DNA of 64,000 nucleotides from Dugong dugon. Taxonomy: Eukaryota > Chordata > Mammalia > Sirenia > Dugongidae. The stretch spans positions 90,579,601 through 90,643,600 of the forward strand of contig CM057472.1 in assembly GCA_030035585.1 (NCBI GenBank), in the 5' to 3' direction. A program made the translations under genes and the position numbers. Below, piece after piece: positions 24,501 through 33,498 of the stretch (positions within the stretch are counted from its first letter, which is position 1; each line of letters opens with the position of its first letter). Under the pieces are notes generated by a model. It was not told the origin of the DNA. It worked only from the letters and a program-made list of their open reading frames with translations, and made no database searches.

Positions 24501-24955
24501 GTTCCAGTTACTAATGGATGTTTGCATGTATTTCTTCTCATTTTGAGTCATGCCACATCATCAAATGAAAGTCTTGAAAGCTTGACTCCATCCACATCAT
24601 TAAGGTCAACTCTACTCTGAGGAGGCAGCTCTTCCCCAGTCGTATTTTGAGTGCCTTCCAACTTGAGGGGCTCATCTTCCAGCACTATATCAGCCAATGT
24701 TTGATTGCTATCCATAAAGTTTTCACTGGCAAATTTTTTCAGAAGTAGATTGCCAGTTCCTTCTTCCCAGTCTGTCTTAGTCTGGAAGCTCCACTGAAAT
24801 CTGAACACCATGGGTGACCCTGCTAGTATTTCAAATACTGGTAGCATAACTTCCAGTATCACAGCAACACACAGGCCACCACAGTATGACAAACTGACAG
24901 ATGAGTGGTGGACACTTCTGTGCTTCCCATTTAATAATTTTAGATATGTCATCAA
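21546..24955 (-). mobile_element. RTE/BovB-like LINE A, near full length, dead
   Basis: Minus strand, with its 3' end at the (gtt)n run at 21,546-21,562, the reverse complement of the (caa)n tail. The endonuclease starts near 24,541 with 'GTWNIGSMNQGKLEVIKKEM' and 'DILGVSEVKWTG'. Downstream parts of the single ORF are seen at 23,600-23,361 ('LALECRVAKLNVRNDEVKEL'), 23,187-22,921 and 22,754-22,563. The RT catalytic YADD is destroyed: the position at about 22,475-22,500 reads Y-A-V-T in frame. An upstream segment at 24,955-24,548 has a 135-codon open stretch. Many stops and frameshifts make it inactive. A forward AfroSINE lies inside it. Confidence 0.88.
21857..22025 (+). mobile_element. AfroSINE inside RTE A
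   Basis: A full-length young-looking copy: 'ggagccttgctggtgcagtg', 'ctgataaccaaaagattggc', 'cagccactccttggaaacca', 'gtcagaatcaacttaacagc' and a G/T-rich 'ggtttggtttgg' tail. It breaks the 3' UTR of the RTE element. Confidence 0.92.
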
Positions 24956-26470
24956 AAACTATATTGTTTTCTTAAAACCTTTTGTTTATGTTTACTGCTC
25001 TCAACATTTTTGTCCTAACAGGATAATTCACATATATCAACCCAATGACACAAATTTCTTCACTTCCTTTAAATATTAAGAGTTCACCATTTACACCATT
25101 TAAAACTAATTTCAAAATAAACAAAATTAATAATATGATAAAACTTAAATTATGTATTATCTGTTATAATTCACCTTATTATTATATCTTATACTATATA
25201 TTATCTGTTACAGTTCACCCTACTATAGTATCTTCTCATTGCTAAACTAAAGAAAAAGTTCAAACATGACAACAGAATTTTAACTCTCATACTATAGTAC
25301 ATTTGTTACACTTAGAAACACAAATGAAGGACATATCACAAATTATTGACAACATTAATAAACAGATCAGACTATTGAAATCATAAGCAAAGCTAATAAA
25401 TAAATAATCAAATAGTTAGACAATAACTTAGAAACCTAAAATTTAAAGGCACAATACAATATCCTACAAACTAAATTAATTACAATGTGTAATACATTAA
25501 GACAAACTGTTTTACATACCTACCAATGGTAACAATTATGTATTAGAGCCTTTCTGTATCAAAAAATCCCTTTAAATCTAAATTAATGTAACATTCACAG
25601 AAACATGTCAAATCAATATTCTAACTCAAAAAAAAATATTATTAAATCAGATTATCACACTATGGTGTTACCTCAATTTCAAAAAGAGAATGGGTACTTA
25701 GAACTAAACAGGCAACTCTATGCATAGAAGGCGTACATGTCCCAGCTAATCAGTTACTAGAATGGAGCCATAATACCTGAATAACTCTTAACAACATCAG
25801 TGTTCCAGATATTCAAGTCCCTATAAGTATACTCTTAATGCCTGAACAACCAGTTGTCAATAATTTGGGAAACTAGACCTTCGTTGCATGCTCCAAAAAT
25901 TTAGTAAATCTAACTTATTGGACAAATGACAATAATGCAGAATTTCCCCTTCAAGTAATTAGTACTTTAAATATTACTATTGGAGGCAAAACACACTATT
26001 CCCGATCCATACAAGACAAAGAAATAATAAAAATTACTCATAAAATCCATCACCTAACCAAACAAAATATTTCTCTAATTGATATAAAATCAACCCTAGG
26101 TAAATATGACCAGATGAGCAACTATTTGAATCAGGAAATTAATATATACAACCCATAATCCAGAAGATAAATAAAAAACAAAGGACAAATTTCCAAAACT
26201 ATTTACTGCCTTAAACAGCATTTATGGCATCTGCACACATCTTAAAATATGTTGTCAGTGCTTGTTTCCCCATAATGTGATAAAAAGGATGTTTACCTGA
26301 ACAACAAACTGTCAAAAAAAGTTTGTTTACATGGTTAAATAAGTTAAGCTTTTACAATTTTTGGAAATAGTTTTTAAACCATATAGAAGAAGATTTTCTT
26401 TTCATTATATTAAATGTACTTGGAATTTTTTAATAAAACTTGCTCGGATTAGAATATGAAATGTGACTTG
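24956..26470 (+). pseudogene. Candidate endogenous retrovirus envelope remnant
   Basis: This AT-rich stretch is unlike its neighbours. At 25,877-26,155 one plus-strand frame is open for 93 codons without a start ATG, and the same frame continues upstream to about 25,660 with only two stops. In so AT-rich a sequence, that is much longer than chance usually gives. The open part carries several N-glycosylation sequons (NLT, NIT, NIS) and a Lys/Ile/Gln-rich, possibly coiled stretch before its stop at 26,156. A cysteine-rich piece lies in another frame near 26,210-26,300. A polypurine tract and an LTR follow directly, so the position fits an env gene. No gag or pol is visible, and the family is unknown. 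An unrelated AT-rich pseudogene is the main alternative. Confidence 0.42.
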
Positions 26471-26485
26471 AGATCAAGGGGTGGA
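26471..26485 (+). promoter_or_regulatory. Candidate polypurine tract
   Basis: The purine-rich run 'agatcaaggggtgga' sits immediately 5' of the LTR start (TG at 26,487), where plus-strand DNA priming occurs in retroviruses. It contains a few pyrimidines, as expected in an old copy. Confidence 0.5.
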
Positions 26486-26486
26486 T

Positions 26487-27544
26487 TGTTATGTATGCTC
26501 TCATATCACATCTGATTCTGTACTGTTCTTAAAACATATATGTATAAGTCACTATTATGTATACTTCTATAATGCTTTTTACACTGTTATGATGTATTTT
26601 TATACTGCTTTCAAACACCTATTTATAAGTCACTTATAATGTTAAGTCAGAAATAGAGAATTTCTGAACTTGAAAATACAAACATATGTTTTCTATAATA
26701 TACTTTAACCATTAACTATAAGTTATTGGAAACCCTGGTGGCATAGTGGTTAACAGCTACAACTGCTAGCCAAAAGGCCAGCAGTACAAATCCACCAGGA
26801 AACTCTATAGGGCAGTTCTCCTCTGCAATAGGTTTGCTTTTTGTTTTTTTATAAGTCATTAGAAAATTGTTTCAGCTTTGAAAATAGATAATAGAAGTAT
26901 GTGAAGTAGGTCATAAATTACTTCCTGAAATTGGGCTGTGCACCTTCACTCTGTGATGATGAAATGTAACATTAACCAAATCTCTATAAATCAACACAAC
27001 ACAAATACGTCGCTAAACAATTTCTGTACTTTTTAATTAATTAACTTGGCCTTGAAACGTGTAGCAAACAAGAACATAAATATGTCATAAATCAATTCCC
27101 GAATTGGCAATAAAACATAATATAAATTAACAAAACCTAAATATATCATACAACGATTCTTTAATTGGCAATAAAACAAACCAATAATAGTTGAACATGA
27201 CAGCACACAGGATGTGTAAACCCATGGATTTCGGCTAATTTTCACAGAAGACAAGAACAAAAGGTCTCTCTGATTCTCTGTCTAAAGACTGAAAAGCCTA
27301 CTGGGATACTGCTCACCACCACTGAATTCAGACTGCCTCTGAATTCGAAGGGTAGACAACTCTCCTCCCTGATGCCACTCATTAAAGGTAAAGAAAGCTT
27401 CAAGTCTAAGGATTTAGACTCTAGCATTTAACTAACATTGTAATTGTTAATTCTGATTCTCCAATGCTAAATGAATGTCTTGAGGTCTTACTTGCGTGCC
27501 TTGCAATGACTACCTTGCAATTAAATAACAGAGTTTACATGACA
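26487..27544 (+). mobile_element. Candidate long retroviral 3' LTR (about 1.06 kb)
   Basis: It begins TGTTATGTA and ends TACATGACA (27,536-27,544). These are inverted repeats of each other except one base, and they have the canonical TG...CA termini. It lies right after a purine tract. Inside are direct repeats: 'tataagtcac' occurs twice (near 26,546 and 26,631), and a unit ending 'aattggcaataaaaca' is repeated near 27,100-27,180, each with an AATAAA. A truncated AfroSINE is inserted at 26,729-26,850. A matching 5' LTR is not in the window. The LTR family was not recognised. Confidence 0.55.
26729..26850 (+). mobile_element. AfroSINE, 3' shortened
   Basis: 'ggaaaccctggtggcatagt', 'ctgctagccaaaaggccagc' and 'actctatagggcagttctcc' identify it. 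It ends early in a T-rich stretch. It sits within the candidate LTR, so the LTR predates it. Confidence 0.85.
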
Positions 27545-27599
27545 ATCCTGAGCATTTATTTATTCTTAAGATAAAATTCTCCAGGACAAGGTGATAGCA

Positions 27600-27785
27600 G
27601 AAACTCATAGACTCAGTAAAAGAGAACTCAAAGTTTGGAAGTTTGAGTTCACCCAGAGGTGCTTCAAAAGAAATGACTGGAGGGCTACTTCTAAAAAATC
27701 AGCCTTTGGAAACTGTGGAGCACAGTTCTATTCTAATACACATAGGTTCGCTATGAGTTGGAGTTGACTTACTGCCAAGTGGAAA
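27600..27785 (+). mobile_element. Old AfroSINE in spacer A
   Basis: Decayed SINE with 'tttgagttcacccagaggtg', 'aatcagcctttggaaactgt' and 'tatgagttggagttgactta'. The same element is present in spacer B at 33,535-33,690, so it predates the duplication. Confidence 0.75.
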
Positions 27786-28212
27786 AAAAGAAAAGAGAAG
27801 AAGAACATATTTAGGGTTTGGATCACAACTTTTTATAGATGCCCTTGTAGCAAATCAAATAGTATATATGTGTTTCACCAGGTTTTTTTTCCAATGTGTT
27901 ATGTACTTTATTTTTGTTATTTGTTCATCTTATTATTAGAGATTAACAAATAAGCATAAATTGTAACACTTGGCAGTGATACAGTAGGAAGAGCAAAGGT
28001 TTTTGTGTCATAGATTTGTGATTTTGGACAGTGGCTCTGCCACCTGGCACTGTGTGACCCTGGGCAAGCTACTTAGTCTTTCAGACTTTCAAGGTCCACA
28101 TTTTACATTCAGGGATGGAATGCAATTTTTCAGGCTTTTGTGATAATCAACAGAAAGCACCTAAGGTGGAACTGAAATATTTTAGGCATTTAATACATAT
28201 TAATAGTTATTG

Positions 28213-28379
28213 TGGAGCCCTGGAGGCAGAGTGTTTAAGAGCTCGGGCTGCTAACAAAAGATCAGTAGTTGAAATCCACCAGCCACTCTTTGGAAACCCT
28301 ATAGGGCAGTTCTGCTCGGTCCTATAGGGTTGCTATGAATCAGAATCAACTTGACAGCAACAGGTTTGGTTTGGTTTGA
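28213..28379 (+). mobile_element. AfroSINE private to spacer A
   Basis: A full-length copy from 'ggagccctggaggcagagtg' to the 'ggtttggtttggtttg' tail. Flanks share 'gttattg' (28,206-28,212 and about 28,384-28,390) as a target duplication. The corresponding place in spacer B (near 34,110) has no SINE, so it inserted after the duplication. Confidence 0.9.
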
Positions 28380-28865
28380 GCTGTTATTGCACTCAATAAT
28401 ATTCTTGAGTTGTGCTAAAACAACTTATTCTAAGGATCATGTCTTTGGGCCTTTGTATTTATTGTAAAACGTTCATCTAAAGAAAACGTTGCTCACTGTA
28501 TTATCACTTCTTAATGCTTCTGATTATTGAAGTCATAATATCTCTTGTTTAATATCTCAGGAATTGCCTAAGCACAGCCTGTCTATCAATACGGATGGAG
28601 CTGAATGTCTGTTATATGTATGGAAACAAAAATTTAGGTAAAAGGAAGCAGGGTGAAATCACTTCACATATAGTGCACTAGAACAGGGTCTGACCAGCTA
28701 TTAGAGTTACATTCATGCTGCTTAAACATCTCTGGCCTCAGATAAAATCTCTTTCTGGTGATTTGAAGTCAGGCTGTGGGTAGCAAAAAAAAAAAAAAAA
28801 AAACACAAAAAAAACACTAGGGGAAGGATGGAAAAGCAGAAAATCAATAGGATTGCCATGCTTCT

Positions 28866-29250
28866 TGTTGTTAGATGCCGTCAAGCCAGTTCTGACTCAT
28901 GGCAACCCTATGTACAACAGAATGAAACACTGCCCAGAGTGCGCCATCTTCACAGTCATTGCTCTGTTTGAACCCCTTGTTGCAGCCACTGTGTCAATCC
29001 ATCCTGTTGAGGGTCTTCCTCTTTTTCACTGACCCTCTACTTTACCAAGTATTATGTCCTTCTTGATGACATCTAACAACAAAAACAACATGTCCTTCTC
29101 CAAGGACTGGTCCCTCCTGATAAAATGTCCAAAGTATATTACATGAAGTCTTGTCATCCTCGCTTCTAAGGAGCATTCTGTTGTACTTCCAACACAGATT
29201 TGTTCATTCTTCTGGTAGTGCATGGTATATTCAGTATTATTCGACAACAC
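28866..29250 (-). mobile_element. RTE/BovB-like 3' end private to spacer A
   Basis: Reverse-strand RTE 3' region, including 'ttgagggtcttcctcttttt' (encoding the usual C-terminal RGRP motif on the minus strand). The flanks share 'ccatgct' on both sides. It is absent from spacers B and C, where 'attaccgcgctaggac' and 'attgtcatgccagaac' are uninterrupted. Confidence 0.85.
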
Positions 29251-30848
29251 CATGCTAGGATGATGTAATTTGTCTGTATTTCATATAGCACTCTTGGCCA
29301 GCCTTTCTTGTCTAGGCAGGTTATCCGGTAGAACAATCCAGATCTTCACTCACGCCTGGTCTGAGACCTGTTTGCAGTGCACTTGTCAAATCATGGTCAC
29401 AGCACTGTCTTGTATAAACAAGATTGAATGACCATTTACCAACAGGGCTACTTCTCCCTGCTAATCCAAAGGCGACGTGGAAACTGAAGTGTGGGGGAGA
29501 GGAGTCATTTTGTTCCTGTTTGAGCAGCCTGTTGCCCAAAGGAGGATAATAGTATGGGCCTTGCAGGCTTTTTTCTCCTTTTTTTTTTGTTCCCCCCAAT
29601 ATCTGTATTATCCTTATTGAACTGTTTTTTATATGTGAAAGGTGTTTTGTTTCACTCAAACTGTTTAATTTGCGGTACCATGAATTTGAGTGTGTTTGAT
29701 TTTCTTCTTTATTATGCTATCTTCAAACTACTGGACTAAGTGTTATAAGTTGAGAATGTGTAGGTGTGATCTGCAAGCCTATTCCATGCTTCTGAACAGC
29801 ATATTTCAGGTTATAGGCCATTATCACAAAAAGGTGGAGACATCAGTGTTATGGCCTAGCTCTGAGTATTCCTTAAAGTGGCTTCTAATCTGTGCCAGAC
29901 ATTTGAGACAGATTCATCATGCCCTTATCAACAGGATTGGATTACTACTAGTCAACAGTAGGGCAGAATACTTCTGGGTTAGACTTTAAAGTTTTTTTTT
30001 CCTTCTATTTCTAGTACATTACCATATCCAGAGTGGTTTAATTTCTAGGTCTAATGGTCTGAATGAACTAGAGAAAGGCAGGAAAAGGAGCAAGGGGACA
30101 GAAAAGAAAATAGGGAAAGAATAGGAGGGAGGTGAGAAATGATGGGTTATGAGGCAGAAGCAGAGGTAAAAAGGAGAAGGTCTTTGCATTGGTAAGAAAG
30201 TTGAAGTTCTTTAAAACAGGTCTTTGAAGATTCAAATGTGTTCAAATTGTTTCTTTTCTTGACTTATTTGTAGCAGTTGATGTAAACTACTCATGGTGTC
30301 TTAACTATGTTACTTCCCTTTACATCTAAGGTGCCACAAAGATGCACGAGTTTGACGAGCTGCAAGAAACCCAAAGGGCAACTGCAGTTTAAGATTGTAT
30401 TTCCTGAAATCACGGCGCCTATAGTGGAAATTAATAGCATTACAACCTCACGCCAGGCTAGGCAGATATAATTAGTGCAGATCTGGACGTGGGTTTGGTA
30501 GATTAGGAGTTTCCCATAGTAAAAGAAATCAGATGAAGAGAGGAGGACCTTGCTGTACCTAAGGAGAGTTGCATAAGTCTCTCCTCATGCAGAGTAACTC
30601 AAAAGACAAAAGAAAAATACTGATTCATTCTGTCACAAAGTGGACTAAAAAAGAATGAAAGCCTGCAACCTGCATGCTACTTAAAAAAAAAAAAAAAATC
30701 CTACTTAACTGATTATAATTTCACAAAAAAGTCCATCTGTCTTAAAGTTGCACCAAACACATTTATTCTTCCCTTGCAGCATCCACCAGAGAATAAGGGA
30801 ACTTTTACCCCACATACACATTTCATTTTCCCCGATTCCCCTCATTTT
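29251..30848. other. Remainder of spacer A: no gene seen
   Basis: Contains unique-looking DNA shared with B and C, including a GA-rich block (30,080-30,180) conserved in all three copies and an A16 run near 30,684. Possible 5' UTR exons or promoter elements of the ADAM gene would lie here, but none can be pinned down from sequence alone. Confidence 0.5.
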
Positions 30849-30862
30849 TTTCTCTTCTCTAG
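30849..30862 (+). promoter_or_regulatory. Candidate 3' splice site upstream of ADAM
   Basis: A pyrimidine tract followed by AG (30,861-30,862) precedes the ADAM coding exon by about 230 bp. The pseudogene copy keeps the same arrangement, with 'ccttttctctag' ending at 62,791. In this ADAM group the coding part is one exon, with separate 5' UTR exons, so a splice acceptor here is expected. A TATA-like 'catatatagggg' at about 30,956 is an alternative promoter signal but is not kept in the pseudogene. Confidence 0.4.
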
Positions 30863-31090
30863 GCTCTGCCCTACAGTCCCAAGGTCAGTAAGCCCAGCCT
30901 CCTCCTATGAGGACACATTCATTGTTATGTAATAGCCATGCCCCTGACCCTGCATCATATATAGGGGCCATGTACCCAGCCTTACACTACTCTCCTCATC
31001 GCTGCCATGCTGGGAAAGCCGCTGTTTCAGGGGCAGCCCTCCTTGGCTTCCATTTGATTGATCTTTCTCTGGTTACTGGCTCACTCACTC

Positions 31091-33364
31091 ATGGGGCCTG
31101 CCTGGGCCCAGGCCCTCCTGAGAGGTCCTCTTTTCCTGCCGATACTCTGGGCACTCCTGTACTCTGTCTGCCACTCCCATGGCCCACCAGGGTGGCGCTT
31201 CACTTCCTCTGAAGTTGTAATTCCCAGGAAGGTGCACCGCAAGTTGAGTGGAGCTGAGAGGTCAGGTCAGCTCTCCTACAGCATGCGCTTCCAGGGCCGA
31301 AGACATGTAGTTCACATGAAGGTCAAGAAGAGCTTTCTGCCCAGACATTTTCCTGTTGTTACCAACAATGACCAAGGTGGCATGCAGGAGGATTATCCCT
31401 TTGTCCCCCGAGACTGTTACTACTTCAGCTACCTGGAAGGGGTTCCTGGGTCCATGGCCACGCTGGCCACCTGCTATGGGGGTCTGCATGGCATGCTGCA
31501 GGTAGATGACTTCACTTATGAAATCAAACCACTAGAGGCTTCTTCCAGATTTGAGCATGTGATTTCTCTGCTTGTTTCAGATGAAAAATCAACAGGAGTT
31601 GAAAGATGTATGAATGAAGGGGAAGATATAAATCTAGCATTTGAAGAGGAAAAACTTGCTGAAACTCCTAGAGCAGGCCCTGTGTATCTGTGGGTGGGAC
31701 ATAAGAGACACTTAAAACTTCACTACACAGCTTCTAAGTCATTAGTCACCCAGAATAGTAACATTACAAGTATAATAGAAAATGTTGTGATTATGAACAA
31801 CATACTTGATTCCATTTACGGAACTGTTCATCTCAGTGTCAATATACGTGTGTTGTGCATATGGCAAAATAGGGATCAGTCGGAACTTAACCACCCGAGT
31901 GTTTCACGTGTGCTAACATCATTTGGTTTGTGGAAATATTATGGGTGGTGGGGTAAAATTCAGCATGATACTTCGTTGCTTCTTACAGGACATCAAATCG
32001 GAAATGCTAAATATTATGGCCACCATGAGGGAATATGCAATCCAAACTGGGGAGTATCATATGTATATGTGACAAATTATCACATATTTCTGGCTGCAAC
32101 TATCTCAGCACATGCACTAGGTCATATTTGCGGCGTTAGACATGATCAAACTGGTTGTCATTGTTTTCGAAGAAGCAGCTGTGTCATGGCTGCTGTGCCT
32201 GGTCTTCTAGATATGCTGAGTAATTGTTCTTATAGTGCATTATTTGCACGATTTATAAGGTGGGATCCTTGTCTGAGTTCACCAAATGTTCCATACAGTA
32301 ATTTTCCTTATGTAGCTCCTCGTTGTGGAGACAAGATTATAAATCAGGGAGAAGAATGTGACTGTGGCTCCTTAAAAGAATGTGCTCAAGATAAGTGTTG
32401 TGGGACCAATTGTGCCCTGACCCTGGGCAGTTTATGTAGTGGAGGAGGTTGTTGTAATGACTGTAAATATGCTCCTCCTGGAAGGGTTTGCAGAGACGTA
32501 CTTGGCATTTGCGATCTACCAGAATACTGTGATGGGAAAACGCATAAGTGCCCAAATGACACTTATATCCAGGATGGAACCCCTTGTTCGGCAATAGCCG
32601 TTTGTGTGAGAGGAAATTGTAGTGACCGTGAAATGCAATGCCAAGCTCTTTTTGGCTATCATGTAAGAGATGCTTCACCAACATGCTACAAAAAATTAAA
32701 CATAATAGGTGACCGATTTGGAAACTGTGGTGTGAGGGTAATAACAGGGGGAGGACAACCTGTTAAATGTGAAGAAGATGATGTTTTTTGTGGAATGCTG
32801 CACTGTCAAGGTGTCACACAAGTCCCTGGTGGAGGTGAGCACTCTACATTTCGTCATTTATCAGTTTATGATGTTAAAGAAGAAAGGTGCTTTGGATACG
32901 ATGCCCACTTTGGGACAGAGAAGCCATACATGGGGCTTGTAGTGGATGGTGCCACATGTGGCCCAGGAAGGTACTGTCTTAAAAATAATTGTACCTATTA
33001 TCAAGACATAGGCTTCACCTGTAATGTGTCATTGTGCAATTACAGAGGAGTGTGCAACAGTAACAATAATTGTCACTGTCAGCGTGGTTGGAAACCACCA
33101 TTTTGTGAACAGAGAGGAGTAGGTGGTAGTATAGACAGTGGCCCTCCACCTGACAAAGAAAATACCCTTCGCTCCAAAATACTTGTTAATGTAAACAAGA
33201 TGTTCGCTATAATAATCATGCGTTTAATACTTTTTATATCTTCAGTTATTGCTGGTGCACTTTCAGGAATAAAAAATCTTAGAAAAATGAAGACTGTAAG
33301 AAAACCTATGAAAACAGGTGAAAGAAGCCCACTCAATGAAGAAAAAAATACTGACAGTTTCTGA
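31091..33364 (+). CDS. Intronless ADAM, predicted protease-inactive (ADAM20/21/6-like)
   Basis: Encodes 757 residues in one exon, a normal length for membrane ADAMs of the ADAM20/21/6 group; in mammals these are mostly testis or sperm surface proteins involved in adhesion and fertilisation. Domains in order: signal peptide (about 1-30), prodomain with a possible cysteine-switch Cys (RCMNEG, about 172-177), reprolysin-type metalloprotease (about 200-395), disintegrin (about 408-495), cysteine-rich, EGF-like (about 644-672), membrane helix (about 703-725) and a short basic tail. The zinc site reads HALGHICGVRHD (341-352): all three His remain, but the catalytic Glu is Ala (codon GCA, 32,114-32,116). 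The Met-turn Met is kept (CVM). The disintegrin loop CRDVLGICDLPEYC fits the RX6DLPE integrin-binding pattern. I chose ATG 31,091 because the frame further upstream has only TTG (31,058) and the pseudogene copy has its ATG at the same place. AATAAA lies 60 bp after the stop. The exact orthologue is not assigned. Confidence 0.9.
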   Translation: MGPAWAQALLRGPLFLPILWALLYSVCHSHGPPGWRFTSSEVVIPRKVHRKLSGAERSGQLSYSMRFQGRRHVVHMKVKKSFLPRHFPVVTNNDQGGMQEDYPFVPRDCYYFSYLEGVPGSMATLATCYGGLHGMLQVDDFTYEIKPLEASSRFEHVISLLVSDEKSTGVERCMNEGEDINLAFEEEKLAETPRAGPVYLWVGHKRHLKLHYTASKSLVTQNSNITSIIENVVIMNNILDSIYGTVHLSVNIRVLCIWQNRDQSELNHPSVSRVLTSFGLWKYYGWWGKIQHDTSLLLTGHQIGNAKYYGHHEGICNPNWGVSYVYVTNYHIFLAATISAHALGHICGVRHDQTGCHCFRRSSCVMAAVPGLLDMLSNCSYSALFARFIRWDPCLSSPNVPYSNFPYVAPRCGDKIINQGEECDCGSLKECAQDKCCGTNCALTLGSLCSGGGCCNDCKYAPPGRVCRDVLGICDLPEYCDGKTHKCPNDTYIQDGTPCSAIAVCVRGNCSDREMQCQALFGYHVRDASPTCYKKLNIIGDRFGNCGVRVITGGGQPVKCEEDDVFCGMLHCQGVTQVPGGGEHSTFRHLSVYDVKEERCFGYDAHFGTEKPYMGLVVDGATCGPGRYCLKNNCTYYQDIGFTCNVSLCNYRGVCNSNNNCHCQRGWKPPFCEQRGVGGSIDSGPPPDKENTLRSKILVNVNKMFAIIIMRLILFISSVIAGALSGIKNLRKMKTVRKPMKTGERSPLNEEKNTDSF

Positions 33365-33424
33365 GAAAATGATCAATATTTACATTGACATCATCCTTTA
33401 GTTTTTATGAGAGCGTCATCCTGA

Positions 33425-33430
33425 AATAAA
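33425..33430 (+). terminator. Polyadenylation signal of the ADAM gene
   Basis: A canonical AATAAA, 60 bp after the stop codon. No genomic poly(A) tail follows, so the gene is not a recent processed retrocopy. Confidence 0.6.
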
Positions 33431-33498
33431 ATGACTTGACAGACAAGAAACCCAAAATGTCTGTATGTTTAATTTCTGGTCAAATTTTTACTCATGTA

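Larger units (their letters stand above)
27588..30860 (+). repeat. ADAM-cluster spacer copy A (upstream of the intact gene)
   Basis: This spacer aligns with copy B (33,499-35,690, 37,865-37,925) and copy C/D (41,735-43,174 then 62,266-62,790). Shared landmarks are 'gtgatagcagaaactc', a MIR at about 27,985-28,100, 'gggtctgaccagctattaga' at about 28,687 and 'tttaaaacaggtctttgaag' at about 30,211. The A copy carries two private insertions, an AfroSINE (28,213-28,379) and an RTE end (28,866-29,250), plus an expanded A-run near 28,783. No gene is seen in it, though 5' UTR exons could lie here. Confidence 0.85.

Noticed and set aside
24548-24955. 135-codon minus-strand frame as a separate gene
   Set aside because: It is the 5' part of the RTE LINE; the same sequence recurs at 41,428-41,730 as a repeat fragment.
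31058-31090. Start of the ADAM protein at 31,058
   Set aside because: The codon there is TTG. The first ATG in frame is 31,091, it leaves a normal signal peptide, and the pseudogene has its ATG at the same place.
30907-31212. 101-codon frame overlapping the ADAM start
   Set aside because: It is in a different frame from the ADAM gene, is not preserved in the pseudogene copy, and has no recognisable domain.
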